DNA from: Streptomyces sp. Alt3
Lineage (GTDB): Bacteria > Actinomycetota > Actinomycetes > Streptomycetales > Streptomycetaceae
DNA length: 64,000 nt
NCBI RefSeq assembly: GCF_030719215.1
Contig: NZ_CP120983.1
Coordinates: 6,820,001 to 6,884,000 of the forward strand
Direction: 5' to 3'
Shown here: positions 43,278 to 52,027 of the stretch, piece by piece
Numbering within the stretch: position 1 is the stretch's first letter
Layout: every line of letters starts with the position of its first letter
The notes under the pieces: model-generated
Seen by the model: only the letters and a program-made list of their open reading frames with translations
Told to the model about the DNA's origin: nothing
The model's database searches: none
Position numbers and translations under genes: made by a program

Positions 43278-43925
43278 ATGGACCACCAGCAGCGGCCCCA
43301 CGAGAATGCGCTGATGAGATACCCCACGGAAGACGACCCCGAGTTGATGGAGGCCATCCGCCGCTACGTCACCCCCGGAAAGGGGGCCGTCCGGCGCTAC
43401 CTGAGACTTCTGGGCGGTCAATTCGCTCGGCGCGACGAGCCAGACAAGGCCACCTTCCTGCGCGCGCTCGTCGATGACGCGCACCAGATCACCGACCACG
43501 AGCTGGGTGTCCTGCTCGACTGCGAGTGGCGATCGCGCATCACCGCGGCCTGGCTGATCGGGATCAGCCGTCGCCACCAGTTTCGCGAGCGCCTCAGAAC
43601 GATGTTGCTGGCGAGCGAGCTTGTCTATGCCGGTCAGGGCTACTGCTTCGCGCTCGCTCGACTGGGCACCGAACGGGACGCCGAGATCCTCATCGCCTAT
43701 CTGGACCACTATCTGCCGCGGGACGACTGCCAGTACGACCAGCCCTGGGCGCTCGGCGCCCTCCTGCACATCGATGAACGCCGGGGCACCAACCACGCCG
43801 CACGGTTTCTGCAGTCCGACGGTCTCTGGCAGCAGTGGGCCCAGGGCCGATTCGATCCCGAAGGCCGGAAGAAGCGCATCGACGAGCTCAGCTCCTACGT
43901 CGACAAGGGCCCTGACCTCGCCTGA
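43278..43925 (+). CDS. DUF6000 family protein, transposon cargo
   Basis: 215 aa from ATG 43278, 13 nt after tnpB. RRYVTPGKGAVRRYLRLLGG, TDHELGVLLDCEWRSRITAA, LASELVYAGQGYCFALARLG and YDQPWALGALLHIDE fit DUF6000 as I recall it, a helical-repeat family of unknown function usually chromosomal in Streptomyces. It lies wholly within the inverted repeats, so it moves with the element. It could be a TnpC substitute or a passenger. Confidence 0.75.
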   Translation: MDHQQRPHENALMRYPTEDDPELMEAIRRYVTPGKGAVRRYLRLLGGQFARRDEPDKATFLRALVDDAHQITDHELGVLLDCEWRSRITAAWLIGISRRHQFRERLRTMLLASELVYAGQGYCFALARLGTERDAEILIAYLDHYLPRDDCQYDQPWALGALLHIDERRGTNHAARFLQSDGLWQQWAQGRFDPEGRKKRIDELSSYVDKGPDLA

Positions 43926-43972
43926 TTGAGTGACACACGAACGAAGGAACCTACCGCCATCGGACCTCAAAG

Positions 43973-43982
43973 TGTCCAGATA
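43973..43982 (-). repeat. Right terminal inverted repeat of the transposon
   Basis: TGTCCAGATA, complementary to 39977-39986; A43983 extends the match to 11 bp. It directly abuts the methyltransferase codon GCT (Ala) read leftwards. Confidence 0.75.
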
Positions 43983-44554
43983 AGCGAGGAAGGTCCGCTC
44001 GCGGCGGTGCGGGGCCCCGACGTCGGAGGCGCGAAGCACGAGCCACCTCGCGTCGTACCGGAGGTCGGCCAGGGATCCGAGTACGGCACCGAGTGCTCGC
44101 AGAGGAGGCTGACCTGCGGTGTCTCCCAGACACCACGGGCAGAATTCCACGTTGCCAGGGGAACCGGCGGGGGAGGTGAGGAGGCCGCGCACATTCTCGA
44201 TCACAACCAGGCAGAGTCGGAGGGCCTCGACCGCACGGGCGACGTGCAGCCACAGCCCGGAGCGGGTCTGGGAGTTGAGTCCGGCCCGTCGGCCGGCGAC
44301 CGAGACGTCTTTGACAGGGGAAGCCTGCGGTCAGGACGCACACCGGGGGGACGGTGGACCAGTCGACGGCCGTGATGTCGCCCAGGTTGGGCACCCCGGG
44401 CCAGTGCCGGGCCAGGATCCGCGAGGCGCCCGGATCGACCTCCGCATGCCAGGCCAGGCTGCCGCCGAGCACGGACTGCACCCCGAGGTCCAGCCCGCCG
44501 TACCCGGAGCAGAGCGAGCCGATCAACGGCGGGTGCACGCTGTTGGTCCCCATG

Positions 44555-45136
44555 TCACCGCCCCCGCACGATCCGGCCGGGTGCGGCCGCTGTCGGCGTG
44601 GCAGCGGGAGGCGTGGGTCGGGGAGCAGGAGCTGTGGTCGTGGACCGGCTACGGGCGGCTCGGAGCCGTACGGACGGAGGTGAAACCGTCGCCGACACGG
44701 CGTGGAGGGAGTCGGCGGCTTCGCGCAGGGCCGAGTCCGCCGCACCGAGAGCGTCTTCCATCACCCGCGCTGCTGCCTCCCGGGCCTCCTGGGCGTCGGG
44801 CCGGTTACGGAGATGCTCGGTCTGGTTCAGGAAGGCGAGCTGGTGAGCCGTCTCCCCGAGGGCGGATGCCGCCTCGCCAGCAGGTCGCGCAGCGGCGGCG
44901 AAGCCCGCGATGACCCGGGCCGAGTGGACTTCGTGGTCCTGGGCCGCGGCACGGAGGAAGACCTCATGGCCCAGGTCGGTGATCAGCTCGCCGAGTTCGG
45001 ACATCTGCCTGGCCACGGCGACGATGCCGGGCAAGCGACGGTAGTTCCCAGGGACCGGGAGCTTGCCGCGCTGGGCGTCAAAGGCCGAGGCCATGCCACG
45101 CAGGGCTGAGATGTCAGAGCTGGGGGTGTTGTTCAC
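44555..45136 (-). CDS. Helical hypothetical protein of transfer operon
   Basis: 193 aa from GTG 45136 (VNNTPSSDISALRGMA); a TTG at 45148 is in frame but less well placed. The body is Ala-rich helices (VARQMSELGELITDLGHEVF, AREAAARVMEDALGAADSAL) and ends in an Arg/Thr/Pro tail. The stop and the methyltransferase start are adjacent. Possibly a coiled-coil accessory protein; no family recognised. Confidence 0.55.
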   Translation of the reverse strand: MNNTPSSDISALRGMASAFDAQRGKLPVPGNYRRLPGIVAVARQMSELGELITDLGHEVFLRAAAQDHEVHSARVIAGFAAAARPAGEAASALGETAHQLAFLNQTEHLRNRPDAQEAREAAARVMEDALGAADSALREAADSLHAVSATVSPPSVRLRAARSRSTTTAPAPRPTPPAATPTAAAPGRIVRGR

Positions 45137-45177
45137 GGCGAATCCCAAAGGAGAGGACGAACAGAGGACGGGGGCTT

Positions 45178-46350
45178 TCAGCTGTGGCCGCGCGAGGGAG
45201 ATCGCACGGCAGCAGGGCCGGGCGCAGAGCGGGCTCGGGCCGAGGACGGCGAGATTGGGTGTGGCGTGCTGCGGGCGAGGGCGGCGTGCACCCGCGCAGG
45301 AGAAGGCCTGTTCGACGAAGAAGCCGGGGCCGTTGGTGGCGGAGGAGAGTGGCCGTTCGCCGTCCGCCAGCGGGTACGTACGTCATCGAGTGGACCCAGC
45401 GCGTGCAGGGCGTGATTGATGAGCTGCCCAGGGGACAGCGACTCGTTCTCCGCCAAGCCCCCAATGGTGCGAGCAGAGGTGACAGCGGTGCGGGTGACCG
45501 AGGAACGGATCACCTGCTCACCGAGCCACTCGGCGCTGCCAGGACCCACACCGTCACAGATGGCGGCGACCTGCCCGCCGGACAGCGTGCCGTCGGCCAG
45601 CAGACCGCGCCGCTGCGCCTCCCAGAGCAGGGTGATCCGGTCGATGGGCTCGCCCCGGTGGTGCAGCGCGCCGAGGCAGCGGTAGAGCTGCCCGTGGGCC
45701 GGGTCGGCGAAGTCGCCCGGCCGCAGCCAGCCCACCACCTCGTCCATGGCCCTCGGCCGCTCAACAAGGACGGCCAGCAGGAACCGTTCGTCCTCGGCGA
45801 CCTGACCGGCCCGAACCGGCGGCGCTGCGGCCGGAACGGTGGCCGGCGGCGTAGCGGGCGGGACCGGGCGCGGGTCGGTACCCCATCGCCGTGCGAGATC
45901 GTCGAGAACCCCGGACAGAACGTCCGCGTGGTGCAGGGTTCCCTCGACCTCGGCCCGCAGGGCGTCGGCGCGAGCCGCCTGGTGAAGGCGGATTGCATGC
46001 GCAGTGACGCTGCGATGGATCGCCCCCTCCAGCACCATGCGGCCGTACGCTGGAGCGTGTTCGGGACGCGGGCAGGCAGAGACCAGGGTGTGGGCGTAAA
46101 CCGTGCTCAGCCCCCGTACGTGGTGGCCGGCCTCCTCGACCGCATCGGTCACCCACGACAGCGGCACCGATGTATCGGCGGCCAGTCCGGGGTGGCTATC
46201 GGCCCGGAGCTTACGCAGCGCGGCGAACAGCGCCTGGTGGACCGGCCTGTCGAAGTGATCCGGCGCGAGCCAGTCAAGATGCGAGAGCTGGCCCGGGTCG
46301 AGCAGCACGGAGCCCAGTACCGCCTGCTCCGCGCGCAGCAGCGGGTTCAT
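45178..46350 (-). CDS. DnaB N-terminal-domain protein lacking helicase domain
   Basis: 390 aa from ATG 46350. MNPLLRAEQAVLGSVLLDPG with FDRPVHQALFAALRKL (1-60) is the DnaB N-terminal domain, and a second copy at about 185-260 (AEDERFLLAVLVERPRAMDE, FADPAHGQLYRCLGALHHRG) repeats it. No Walker A or RecA fold follows; the end is Pro/Ser-rich. It may interact with the host replicative helicase or the DnaC-like loader at 14454. It overlaps the 76-aa gene (ATGA) after the coupling protein, a pattern I associate with Streptomyces transfer operons. Confidence 0.75.
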   Translation of the reverse strand: MNPLLRAEQAVLGSVLLDPGQLSHLDWLAPDHFDRPVHQALFAALRKLRADSHPGLAADTSVPLSWVTDAVEEAGHHVRGLSTVYAHTLVSACPRPEHAPAYGRMVLEGAIHRSVTAHAIRLHQAARADALRAEVEGTLHHADVLSGVLDDLARRWGTDPRPVPPATPPATVPAAAPPVRAGQVAEDERFLLAVLVERPRAMDEVVGWLRPGDFADPAHGQLYRCLGALHHRGEPIDRITLLWEAQRRGLLADGTLSGGQVAAICDGVGPGSAEWLGEQVIRSSVTRTAVTSARTIGGLAENESLSPGQLINHALHALGPLDDVRTRWRTANGHSPPPPTAPASSSNRPSPARVHAALARSTPHPISPSSARARSAPGPAAVRSPSRGHS

Positions 46351-46577
46351 CGTCGCCCCCCGGCGTCTGGAGCGGGAGGTTCGCTCTGCCGGATACGGAG
46401 GTCGGCGACCGCATGGTCGGCAGCGGCCATCGCCTCGGCGAAGCCGTCCAGCACTCCGGTGAACACGGGATCGGTGGCGAGAACCGAGCCGGCCCCGCTG
46501 ACCAGCCACCACTGCCCGTCGCGCAGAACGACCGGCGAACGTTCGAGCCGCCCGGGACGCGGCGTGGGCGCACTCAA
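46347..46577 (-). CDS. Small protein between traG and DnaB-N gene
   Basis: 76 aa from TTG 46577, overlapping the traG stop as TTGA. LERSPVVLRDGQWWLVSGAG, then ATDPVFTGVLDGFAEAMAAADHAV; a beta hairpin followed by a helix is likely. The stop overlaps the next gene by ATGA, so translation is probably coupled throughout. No family recognised. Confidence 0.5.
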   Translation of the reverse strand: MSAPTPRPGRLERSPVVLRDGQWWLVSGAGSVLATDPVFTGVLDGFAEAMAAADHAVADLRIRQSEPPAPDAGGRR

Positions 46578-48362
46578 GCCGACAGCCCGAAGTCGTCGCG
46601 GCCAACGGCTTTCGCGAGGGCCCGCTCGGTGATGGCCTTCGTCGCATGGGCCGAGGCCGGGCCGACGACCTTGGCAGACGGCTCCTTGTACCAAGGCCGG
46701 AGGTCGAGCATCGCCACCCGGATGCCGGTGGCCAGGAGCAGCGCCTTGCCCTTGGGGAGGGCGCGGATCGCATCGGGCGGCAGGATCCGCTCGCTGCGCA
46801 TACTGACCGAGGTGGACTTGCTGCCGTCGCTGGTGGATACCGACGTGGTCTGCACGTCGTGGTCGCCGACCTGCCGACTGAGGCGGTCGGCGAAGTCGGC
46901 GTCGTCGATGCCCGATCCGATGATCTTGATGGTGGCGGCGGACCAGAGTGCGTCCATGCCGGCCTCGCCCCAGCACCGCTGGCCCTGCCGGTAGGACTGC
47001 AGGATCGTCATCGGGATGACACCACGACTGCCCAAGTGGCTGTAGAGGTCCGGGAGGTCGGAGATTTTGCAGACGTTCGCAGCCTCGTCCAGGACGCACA
47101 GGGCCGGCGGGTCGAGCCGTCCGCCGGAGCGCTCGGCAACGATGACGGCCGCCCGCATCACGGCGTCGGCCGCCGCGGCGATGATCGCGGACGCGCTGCC
47201 GCCGCCGTCCTTGCTGAGGAGGTACAGGGTGTCGCGGGAGGTGGCGAACGCGAAGGGCTTGAATTCGGGGAGGTTCTTGGCGGGGGTGACCCAGGCGGCG
47301 ACGTCCGGGTCGAGGAGGCAGCTCGCGTACTGCCGTGCAGTCTCGTAGATGCCGTCGCGGGTCTCGGTGGCGCCGGAGACGGTGCCCTGGAGCTGGGCGG
47401 CGACCGCGTGGTGGCCGGCGTCGGTGAGGAGGTCGACCGGGGTCCGGTCGGCGGGGGAGGCGAGCCAGGCCAGGACATCGGTGATCGGCCGCCGGTGGCC
47501 GGCGGCGGCGAGGAACAGTGCGCCGAGTGTGTTGGACGCAGCGGTGGACCAGAAGTCGGCGCCGTTCGACTCGTCGACGCTGGCGGCGACGAAGTGCCCG
47601 GCAAGGCGTTTCGCTCCCGCCAGGTCGCGGGCGTCGGCCAGGATGTCCCACCACATCTCGCGAGGGTGGTGGGCGATCTGCTGCGGGTCCAGGGTCCAGA
47701 TCGTGCCGACCTTGGCCCGGGCGTCGACCGTCGCGGTGAAAGCGTCGTTCGCCGCTTTGTTCGACGTCAGCAACACCGGACCGGGAGCCGCGAGAATCGC
47801 GGGGATCGCCAGCCCGGAGGTCTTGCCGGAGCGCGGGGCCATGATCGCGACGATCACGTCCTCCCACGACGCACGGACATCGGAACGCCCAGGGGAGAGG
47901 GTGCCGAGCAGGATGCCGCGGTCAGCAGGAGCGACCTCTTTTACACTCCCGGCCGCTCAGGGACGGCCGCAGGCTCCGGGCCTTGGCGGTGATCTCCTTG
48001 TCCAGCAGCGGGGCGAGGTCGCCCTTCCGCGCGAGACCGTTCTTCGCACCGCCGCGCAGCCGCATCCACACCACCAAGCCGAGAACAGCGAGGCAGACGG
48101 ACAGAAGGCCGGGAATGATCCGTGCGCCGACGAGCAGGGAGGTGGGGCTCAGGCTCGGCCACAGCACCTCGGGGTGCAGCAGCGTGTCGGTGGCCGTGTA
48201 CGGGGCCCAGGGCCCGGTTCCGAAGAGGGAGTTGCTGAGGTTGCCGGTCAGCCAGGCCAGCGAACCGAAGGCGAGCCCGACGCCGAGTAGGCCGAAGAGG
48301 AGATAGAGGAGCGCGTCTGATCCGGTGGTGGTCGAGGGCGCGCTGGTACGTGGTGCGGGCAT
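46574..48362 (-). pseudogene. TraG/VirD4-like coupling ATPase, 1-nt frameshift
   Basis: The N-terminal part from ATG 48362 has two membrane helices (LYLLFGLLGVGLAFGSLAWL, LVGARIIPGLLSVCLAVLGL) and runs out of frame at a CCC tract (47950-47952). Removing one base turns SGRECKRG into SGRSVKEVAPADRGILLG and gives one 595-aa protein with Walker A MAPRSGKTSG, Walker B CVLDEAANVC and the conserved LPDLYSHLGSRGV block of T4SS coupling proteins. It links the relaxosome to the secretion channel. The rest is intact, so sequencing error is as likely as true loss; if real, conjugation would be impaired. Confidence 0.8.
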
Positions 48363-48545
48363 GGTGGGTCCTGGGAGTGAGCGCAGACGAGTGGTGGGTG
48401 GTGGGGTGCGACGTGCGTTCTTCTGCTGGTCATCGGGGCACTCCGATTCGGGGCGGCAATGCAGCGCGGGGAGCGCTCCGGCGAGGGGATTTACATCGCT
48501 GACAGGAAGGCAACTGATGCACCACCTTGGCGGGGCATCGGGCGG

Positions 48546-49043
48546 TCAGAAGTGAGGGTTCTCGGTGGTCCGGTCGGCCTCGGTGGCGGCCTGGAGCAGC
48601 TCGGTGAGGTCGTCGGGTTCGGAGGAGCGCTGGTCGATCCACCACCCGGCGCGGGTGACGGTGCGGGCGGCCTTCTCGATCTCCGCCCACTCCGTTTCGC
48701 TGGTCTGGCCTTCGAGGACGAGGGCGGTGTAGGCGGCGGCCAGTACCTGGTGGCGGCAGCGCACGCCCCAGGGCACGGCTCGCTCGGTCCCGTCCAGGGG
48801 CGGCATCCGGTACTGCTGCGACCAGGCTTCGGATTCGGCCCGTTCTTCGGCGCGCTTGGCCTTCAGCCAGGCAGCCTTGTCCGGTTCGGCGCCTTCCATG
48901 GAGGTTCGCCAGCAGTCGGTGCACTCCTGCTTGGCGAGCCACTCGGCAAAGCCCGCACGCCGGTCGGCGGCCCGGTTGGACAGGTCGCGGTCGGCATGGT
49001 GACCACAGGAATGGGTGATCTGCCAGATGGTCTTCACTGTCAT
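48546..49043 (-). CDS. Hypothetical protein with Cys/His zinc-like N-terminus
   Basis: 165 aa. ITHSCGHHADRDLS and QECTDCWRTSMEG place Cys/His pairs as in a zinc ribbon, followed by a charged helix (AAWLKAKRAEERAESEAWSQ) and a C-terminal helical region (TEWAEIEKAARTVTRAGWWI). It lies between the 253-aa gene and traG in the transfer operon. Proteins of this type are common in Streptomyces conjugative elements; role unknown. 48363-48545 has no gene. Confidence 0.6.
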   Translation of the reverse strand: MTVKTIWQITHSCGHHADRDLSNRAADRRAGFAEWLAKQECTDCWRTSMEGAEPDKAAWLKAKRAEERAESEAWSQQYRMPPLDGTERAVPWGVRCRHQVLAAAYTALVLEGQTSETEWAEIEKAARTVTRAGWWIDQRSSEPDDLTELLQAATEADRTTENPHF

Positions 49044-49069
49044 GGAACGGTTCCTTACGGGAGGTGGGG

Positions 49070-49831
49070 TCAGCGGTTGAGGGCGAAGGGGATGCGCGGG
49101 TCAACCGGCCGGGCCGCCGGAGTGTCTTCGGCGGAAGCCGGCGTCCTGGCCGGGAGGCCGTCGCGGGCTGGACTGGCAGTGAGAGCGGCGGCGCTGACGG
49201 GGGAGGCACGGGTGAAGCCCCGGTCGTGGTCGGGGCGCGCGATTGCTGCAGGCGCAGGAGGGCGGCGATCAGCTACGTCCTGGGCGAGGGAGGGCTGTAC
49301 CGCGGCCTGGAGATCGGATCGATGCATCGACAGACTGGCGGCGGCGACTTTCCCCAGGGCTTCGCTGCGGTCGGTGGTGATGGGCAGCGTGTAGATGTCC
49401 AGGGTCGGGTTATGGCGCCAGCCGTGCTCCTCCAGGACGAGGCGGCCGCCGAGCGCGGAGGAGTGGTCGTCGGTGGCAGCGACGATGCCGAGCTGCGGAT
49501 GTTCGGCGAACGCGACGTCGGGAAGCCTGCGCGGCGGCCGGTCAAGGTCGGCGGTCGTTTCTGAAGCCAGGGAGGGGTCGAACGCGGCATCGACGTCGAC
49601 CTGGTAGCCGGCGTCGCGCAGCAGTGTGACGGCCCGGGTGGCGCGGCCCTGGCCGTCACGTTGTTGGTCGGCCAGGGCGTACAGCGTTGGCTGGTCCGGG
49701 ACGGGGCGGAAGTCGAATTCCTTCAACATCCATGTATTGGCGGCGAGTTGTTTCGGGTTCGCGGCGACGATGCCGTAGTCGGGGAGGTGCCCGATCGCGA
49801 CGTCGGGAAGCGAGTCGTAGTGGGTGCGCAT
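49070..49831 (-). CDS. Hypothetical protein with two related N-terminal repeats
   Basis: 253 aa from ATG 49831 (GGAGGGATC box). LPDVAIGHLPDYGIVAANPK (9-28) and LPDVAFAEHPQLGIVAATDD (about 103-122) are internal repeats, each followed by a helix-strand unit (LKEFDFRPVPDQPTLYAL and LEEHGWRHNPTLDIYTL). The C-terminus is disordered. The duplication suggests a two-lobed binding protein. It is part of the transfer operon; no family recognised. Confidence 0.6.
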   Translation of the reverse strand: MRTHYDSLPDVAIGHLPDYGIVAANPKQLAANTWMLKEFDFRPVPDQPTLYALADQQRDGQGRATRAVTLLRDAGYQVDVDAAFDPSLASETTADLDRPPRRLPDVAFAEHPQLGIVAATDDHSSALGGRLVLEEHGWRHNPTLDIYTLPITTDRSEALGKVAAASLSMHRSDLQAAVQPSLAQDVADRRPPAPAAIARPDHDRGFTRASPVSAAALTASPARDGLPARTPASAEDTPAARPVDPRIPFALNR

Positions 49832-49926
49832 GGCTGATCCCTCCGGTGCGGGCTCGGGAAACGCTGTGGTCGAGGGCCGAGGTGGTTCAGCTGGTGCGGG
49901 GCATCGCGTACTCCGGCGGGAAGTGG

Positions 49927-50502
49927 TCAGCGACCGAGTGCGGACGGGGGACGGGCGGGCGGAAGCGCGGGACGTACGGCCGGAGCCGCTGGCGCCGCGG
50001 GCGTGCACTGGGCGGTCGGTGAGCGTGTGCGAGCGGCCCTTACTCGCGATGAGGCGGCGTCCGGTCGCGGAGGGACGCCCAGCTGATCGAGGCGCCCGTC
50101 GATGGCGGCGAGCAGGCTGGGGGCGCTGCCGCCGTGATGGGCGTGGGGGCCGCCTGGCTCCGAGTCGTAGATCACTTCGTGGACTGTGGAGTCGCCGGGA
50201 TGCCCTCGGGTCACCAGCCAGCTTGCGGGGTGCCCGGGTGGGTGGTCGGTCGGCGGTTCCTGGGGCGGCGAGATGATCAGCGAGCTGCCGTCCGGGAGGC
50301 TGGCGTGGACGATGTAGTCGCTGAGGCCGTACTCGACAGTGCACTCCAGGCCACGCTGCCGAAGGGGTACGGTGAGGTGGCCGTATCCGTGCTCCGGCCC
50401 CTGCGGGCCGGCGACGGCTTGCCGGAGGAGCGGTTTGCTCGGGCGGGCGGATATCGGTAGGTCCTCCTGATGGAGCGGAACCCGGGGTTCATCGGGATGC
50501 AC
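49927..50502 (-). CDS. Hypothetical protein of transfer operon
   Basis: 191 aa from GTG 50502 with an AAGGAG box. VEYGLSDYIVHASLPDGSSL, ISPPQEPP, WLVTRGHPGDSTVHEVIYDS suggest a beta-sheet domain somewhat like one DUF317 unit, followed by a Pro/Ala/Arg tail. The resemblance is weak and not used for naming. It lies between the 230-aa and 253-aa genes in the same direction. Confidence 0.5.
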   Translation of the reverse strand: MHPDEPRVPLHQEDLPISARPSKPLLRQAVAGPQGPEHGYGHLTVPLRQRGLECTVEYGLSDYIVHASLPDGSSLIISPPQEPPTDHPPGHPASWLVTRGHPGDSTVHEVIYDSEPGGPHAHHGGSAPSLLAAIDGRLDQLGVPPRPDAASSRVRAARTRSPTAQCTPAAPAAPAVRPALPPARPPSALGR

Positions 50503-50636
50503 GAGCTTTCTCCTTCTTCTTGGCCGGGTGGCCGGCGACCGACGGCACAAGCCGCTGGTAGGGGTGAGGGCGCGGTGTTCCACGAGGATGCGGCGCTCGG
50601 CCGGTTTGGTCCCGCCGGAACTCGGTGCTATCGACG

Positions 50637-51329
50637 TCAGCGGGAATGACGTGGGGGCTTCGGGTTCGACGCGGGTGGTGCGGGAGGCGAAGGGGGCGAG
50701 GCGGCCTCGCGGATGCCGAGAGCGGAGCGAGCGAGGGCCGCCTGGGCGCGGCCGGCCTGCGAGGCCCGATCGTGATCCGCTCGCTCGGCCAAGTAGCCGG
50801 CTGCCCGGGTGAGCGCCAGTCCTTGGGAGGACAACTCGTCGGCGTAGTGCCAGCCTTCGGAGTTGCGGATCTCCTGTGCCTGGCTCGCGTAGATCTCCCG
50901 TGAGCCAGGGAGCGAGTCGTCCATGAGCGCCATGATCTGGTCCCACTCGTGCCGGATCCGGCCTGCTCGTTCCAGAGTGGTGTCGATCCCGCGCAGCCGC
51001 CGGAGGTCCGCGCTGACTGGTCCCTCGACGTAGTCGGCACCGTGGGCGGCGGCGCGGACTCCGGCCAGGACCTCGGGGCCGTAGGCGAGGAAGACCTCGA
51101 CGTGCTTCCACGCCTCTGCGTCACGGGTCACTTTGCCGTCCGCGTAGCCCTTCTCGTCGATGGGCCAGCCGTCCTTGTCACAGAAGGAGTCCGAGACCGC
51201 GTCCCAGGCGTCGGATGCCCGAATGATGCCGGCGGCGGCGGAGGCGAGCGCCGGGATGTGCTGCCTCCATGCCAGTTGATCGGTGGCCGTCAGGGGCTGG
51301 CCTTCACGGGAAGCGGGAGAAGAGGGCAT
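50637..51329 (-). CDS. Helical hypothetical protein of transfer operon
   Basis: 230 aa. WRQHIPALASAAAGIIRASD, FCDKDGWPIDEKGYADGK, VEVFLAYGPEVLAGVRAAAH and AQEIRNSEGWHYADELSSQG indicate an all-helical protein with a conserved-looking DGWP loop, followed by a short Pro-rich tail. No motif of known function. It lies downstream of virB4 on the same strand, separated by a rightward small membrane gene. Confidence 0.6.
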   Translation of the reverse strand: MPSSPASREGQPLTATDQLAWRQHIPALASAAAGIIRASDAWDAVSDSFCDKDGWPIDEKGYADGKVTRDAEAWKHVEVFLAYGPEVLAGVRAAAHGADYVEGPVSADLRRLRGIDTTLERAGRIRHEWDQIMALMDDSLPGSREIYASQAQEIRNSEGWHYADELSSQGLALTRAAGYLAERADHDRASQAGRAQAALARSALGIREAASPPSPPAPPASNPKPPRHSR

Positions 51330-51522
51330 GGTTGGTCCTCGTTGCTGTGTCGATGCCCGCTGGGAGGCGGAAGCGAGCGGACGGGGCTGGGGATACGTCC
51401 CTACTGCCGTGAGTGCGTTCTCGTCAGATTCGTTTCAGTCATGTCCCTTGTCGTGGTGTAGGTGATGCGCCCGTGTGGGTGGGTGCCACCCCGTAGGGGC
51501 GCGTTTGTTGAGGGGAGCTTTT

Positions 51523-51843
51523 GTGGAGAAGGACACGGAGCGGGAGCGCAGCGCAGAGGCAGCACCGAACGCGTACGAGCGGGTCCTCGCAGAGGATCGG
51601 CGGGTAGTCCGGGAGGCACTGCGCTCCAGCCGTGGTGGGGCACACGGCGGTCTGGTGGTGACGGCCGTGGCGCTCGGTGTGGTCGGGGCTTTGGCGGGTC
51701 CCAAGTGGCCGTTGATCATCGGGGGTGCGATCGCGGTCTGGTTTGCGCTGGCCTTGGGGGTTGTCCGCCGACGCGGCGGACGGGGCTGGAAGGCGACCGA
51801 GCGTGCATACATCGCGACCTTCGGCTGGGCCCAGTGGCTCTGA
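51523..51843 (+). CDS. Small two-helix membrane protein
   Basis: 106 aa from GTG 51523 (AGGGGAGC box). A charged N-terminal 40 residues (EKDTERERSAEAAPNAYERV) are followed by two hydrophobic helices (GGLVVTAVALGVVGALA, PLIIGGAIAVWFALALGVV) and a basic loop. It is the only rightward gene inside the leftward transfer operon. Possibly an entry-exclusion or regulatory membrane protein; speculative. 51844-52027 holds nothing recognised. Confidence 0.55.
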   Translation: MEKDTERERSAEAAPNAYERVLAEDRRVVREALRSSRGGAHGGLVVTAVALGVVGALAGPKWPLIIGGAIAVWFALALGVVRRRGGRGWKATERAYIATFGWAQWL

Positions 51844-52027
51844 CCTGATCGGGGTCGGCCTGGCGGTCAGTTGTGCACGCCGCAATTCCGATCACGGGCC
51901 GGAGCTCCCCGGCCCGTGCAACAGGAAAGCCCCGGTTCCCCGACCGGTGACCGGGCGTGGGCTCTCCGGCACACACGCCCGATGAGTTCCGCCCGCTCGA
52001 TGCTTCAGAATTGACGAACCCACGGGC

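Larger units (their letters stand above)
39977..43982 (+). mobile_element. Tn554-like transposon with two tyrosine recombinases and DUF6000 cargo
   Basis: A 4006-bp element bounded by inverted repeats TATCTGGACA (39977-39986) and TGTCCAGATA (43973-43982). Removing exactly this interval joins GCT to ACT and restores the methyltransferase frame, which fixes the boundaries to within about one base (one more T/A pair extends the repeats). It encodes a 377-aa and a 697-aa tyrosine recombinase with a GTGA overlap, sizes and order like TnpA and TnpB of Tn554. A DUF6000 protein takes the place of TnpC. The insertion is recent enough that both flanks still align to one gene. Confidence 0.8.
39357..44553 (-). 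pseudogene. C5-cytosine DNA methyltransferase, split by transposon and two frameshifts
   Basis: The 5' part (44553-43983) reads GSLCSGYGGLDLGV, VCVLTAGFPCQ, VIENVRGLL and GAPHRRERTFLA, the SAM, PCQ, ENV and RxR motifs of C5 methylases. One extra A in AAA near 44314 breaks it after GFPCQ; removing it gives GFPCQDVSVAGRRAG. At 43983 the 4.0-kb transposon interrupts. The 3' part (39976-39357) resumes with TSSPGPPSPLLKTPTS, ADEVEWLLPTPKASDG and ends FVEWMQGLDAGWVT, LTALGNGVVPQKAA, with another 1-nt shift near 39680. Repaired and without the transposon the gene is 396 aa and in frame. The start follows the 193-aa gene directly. Not functional as it stands. Confidence 0.85.
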
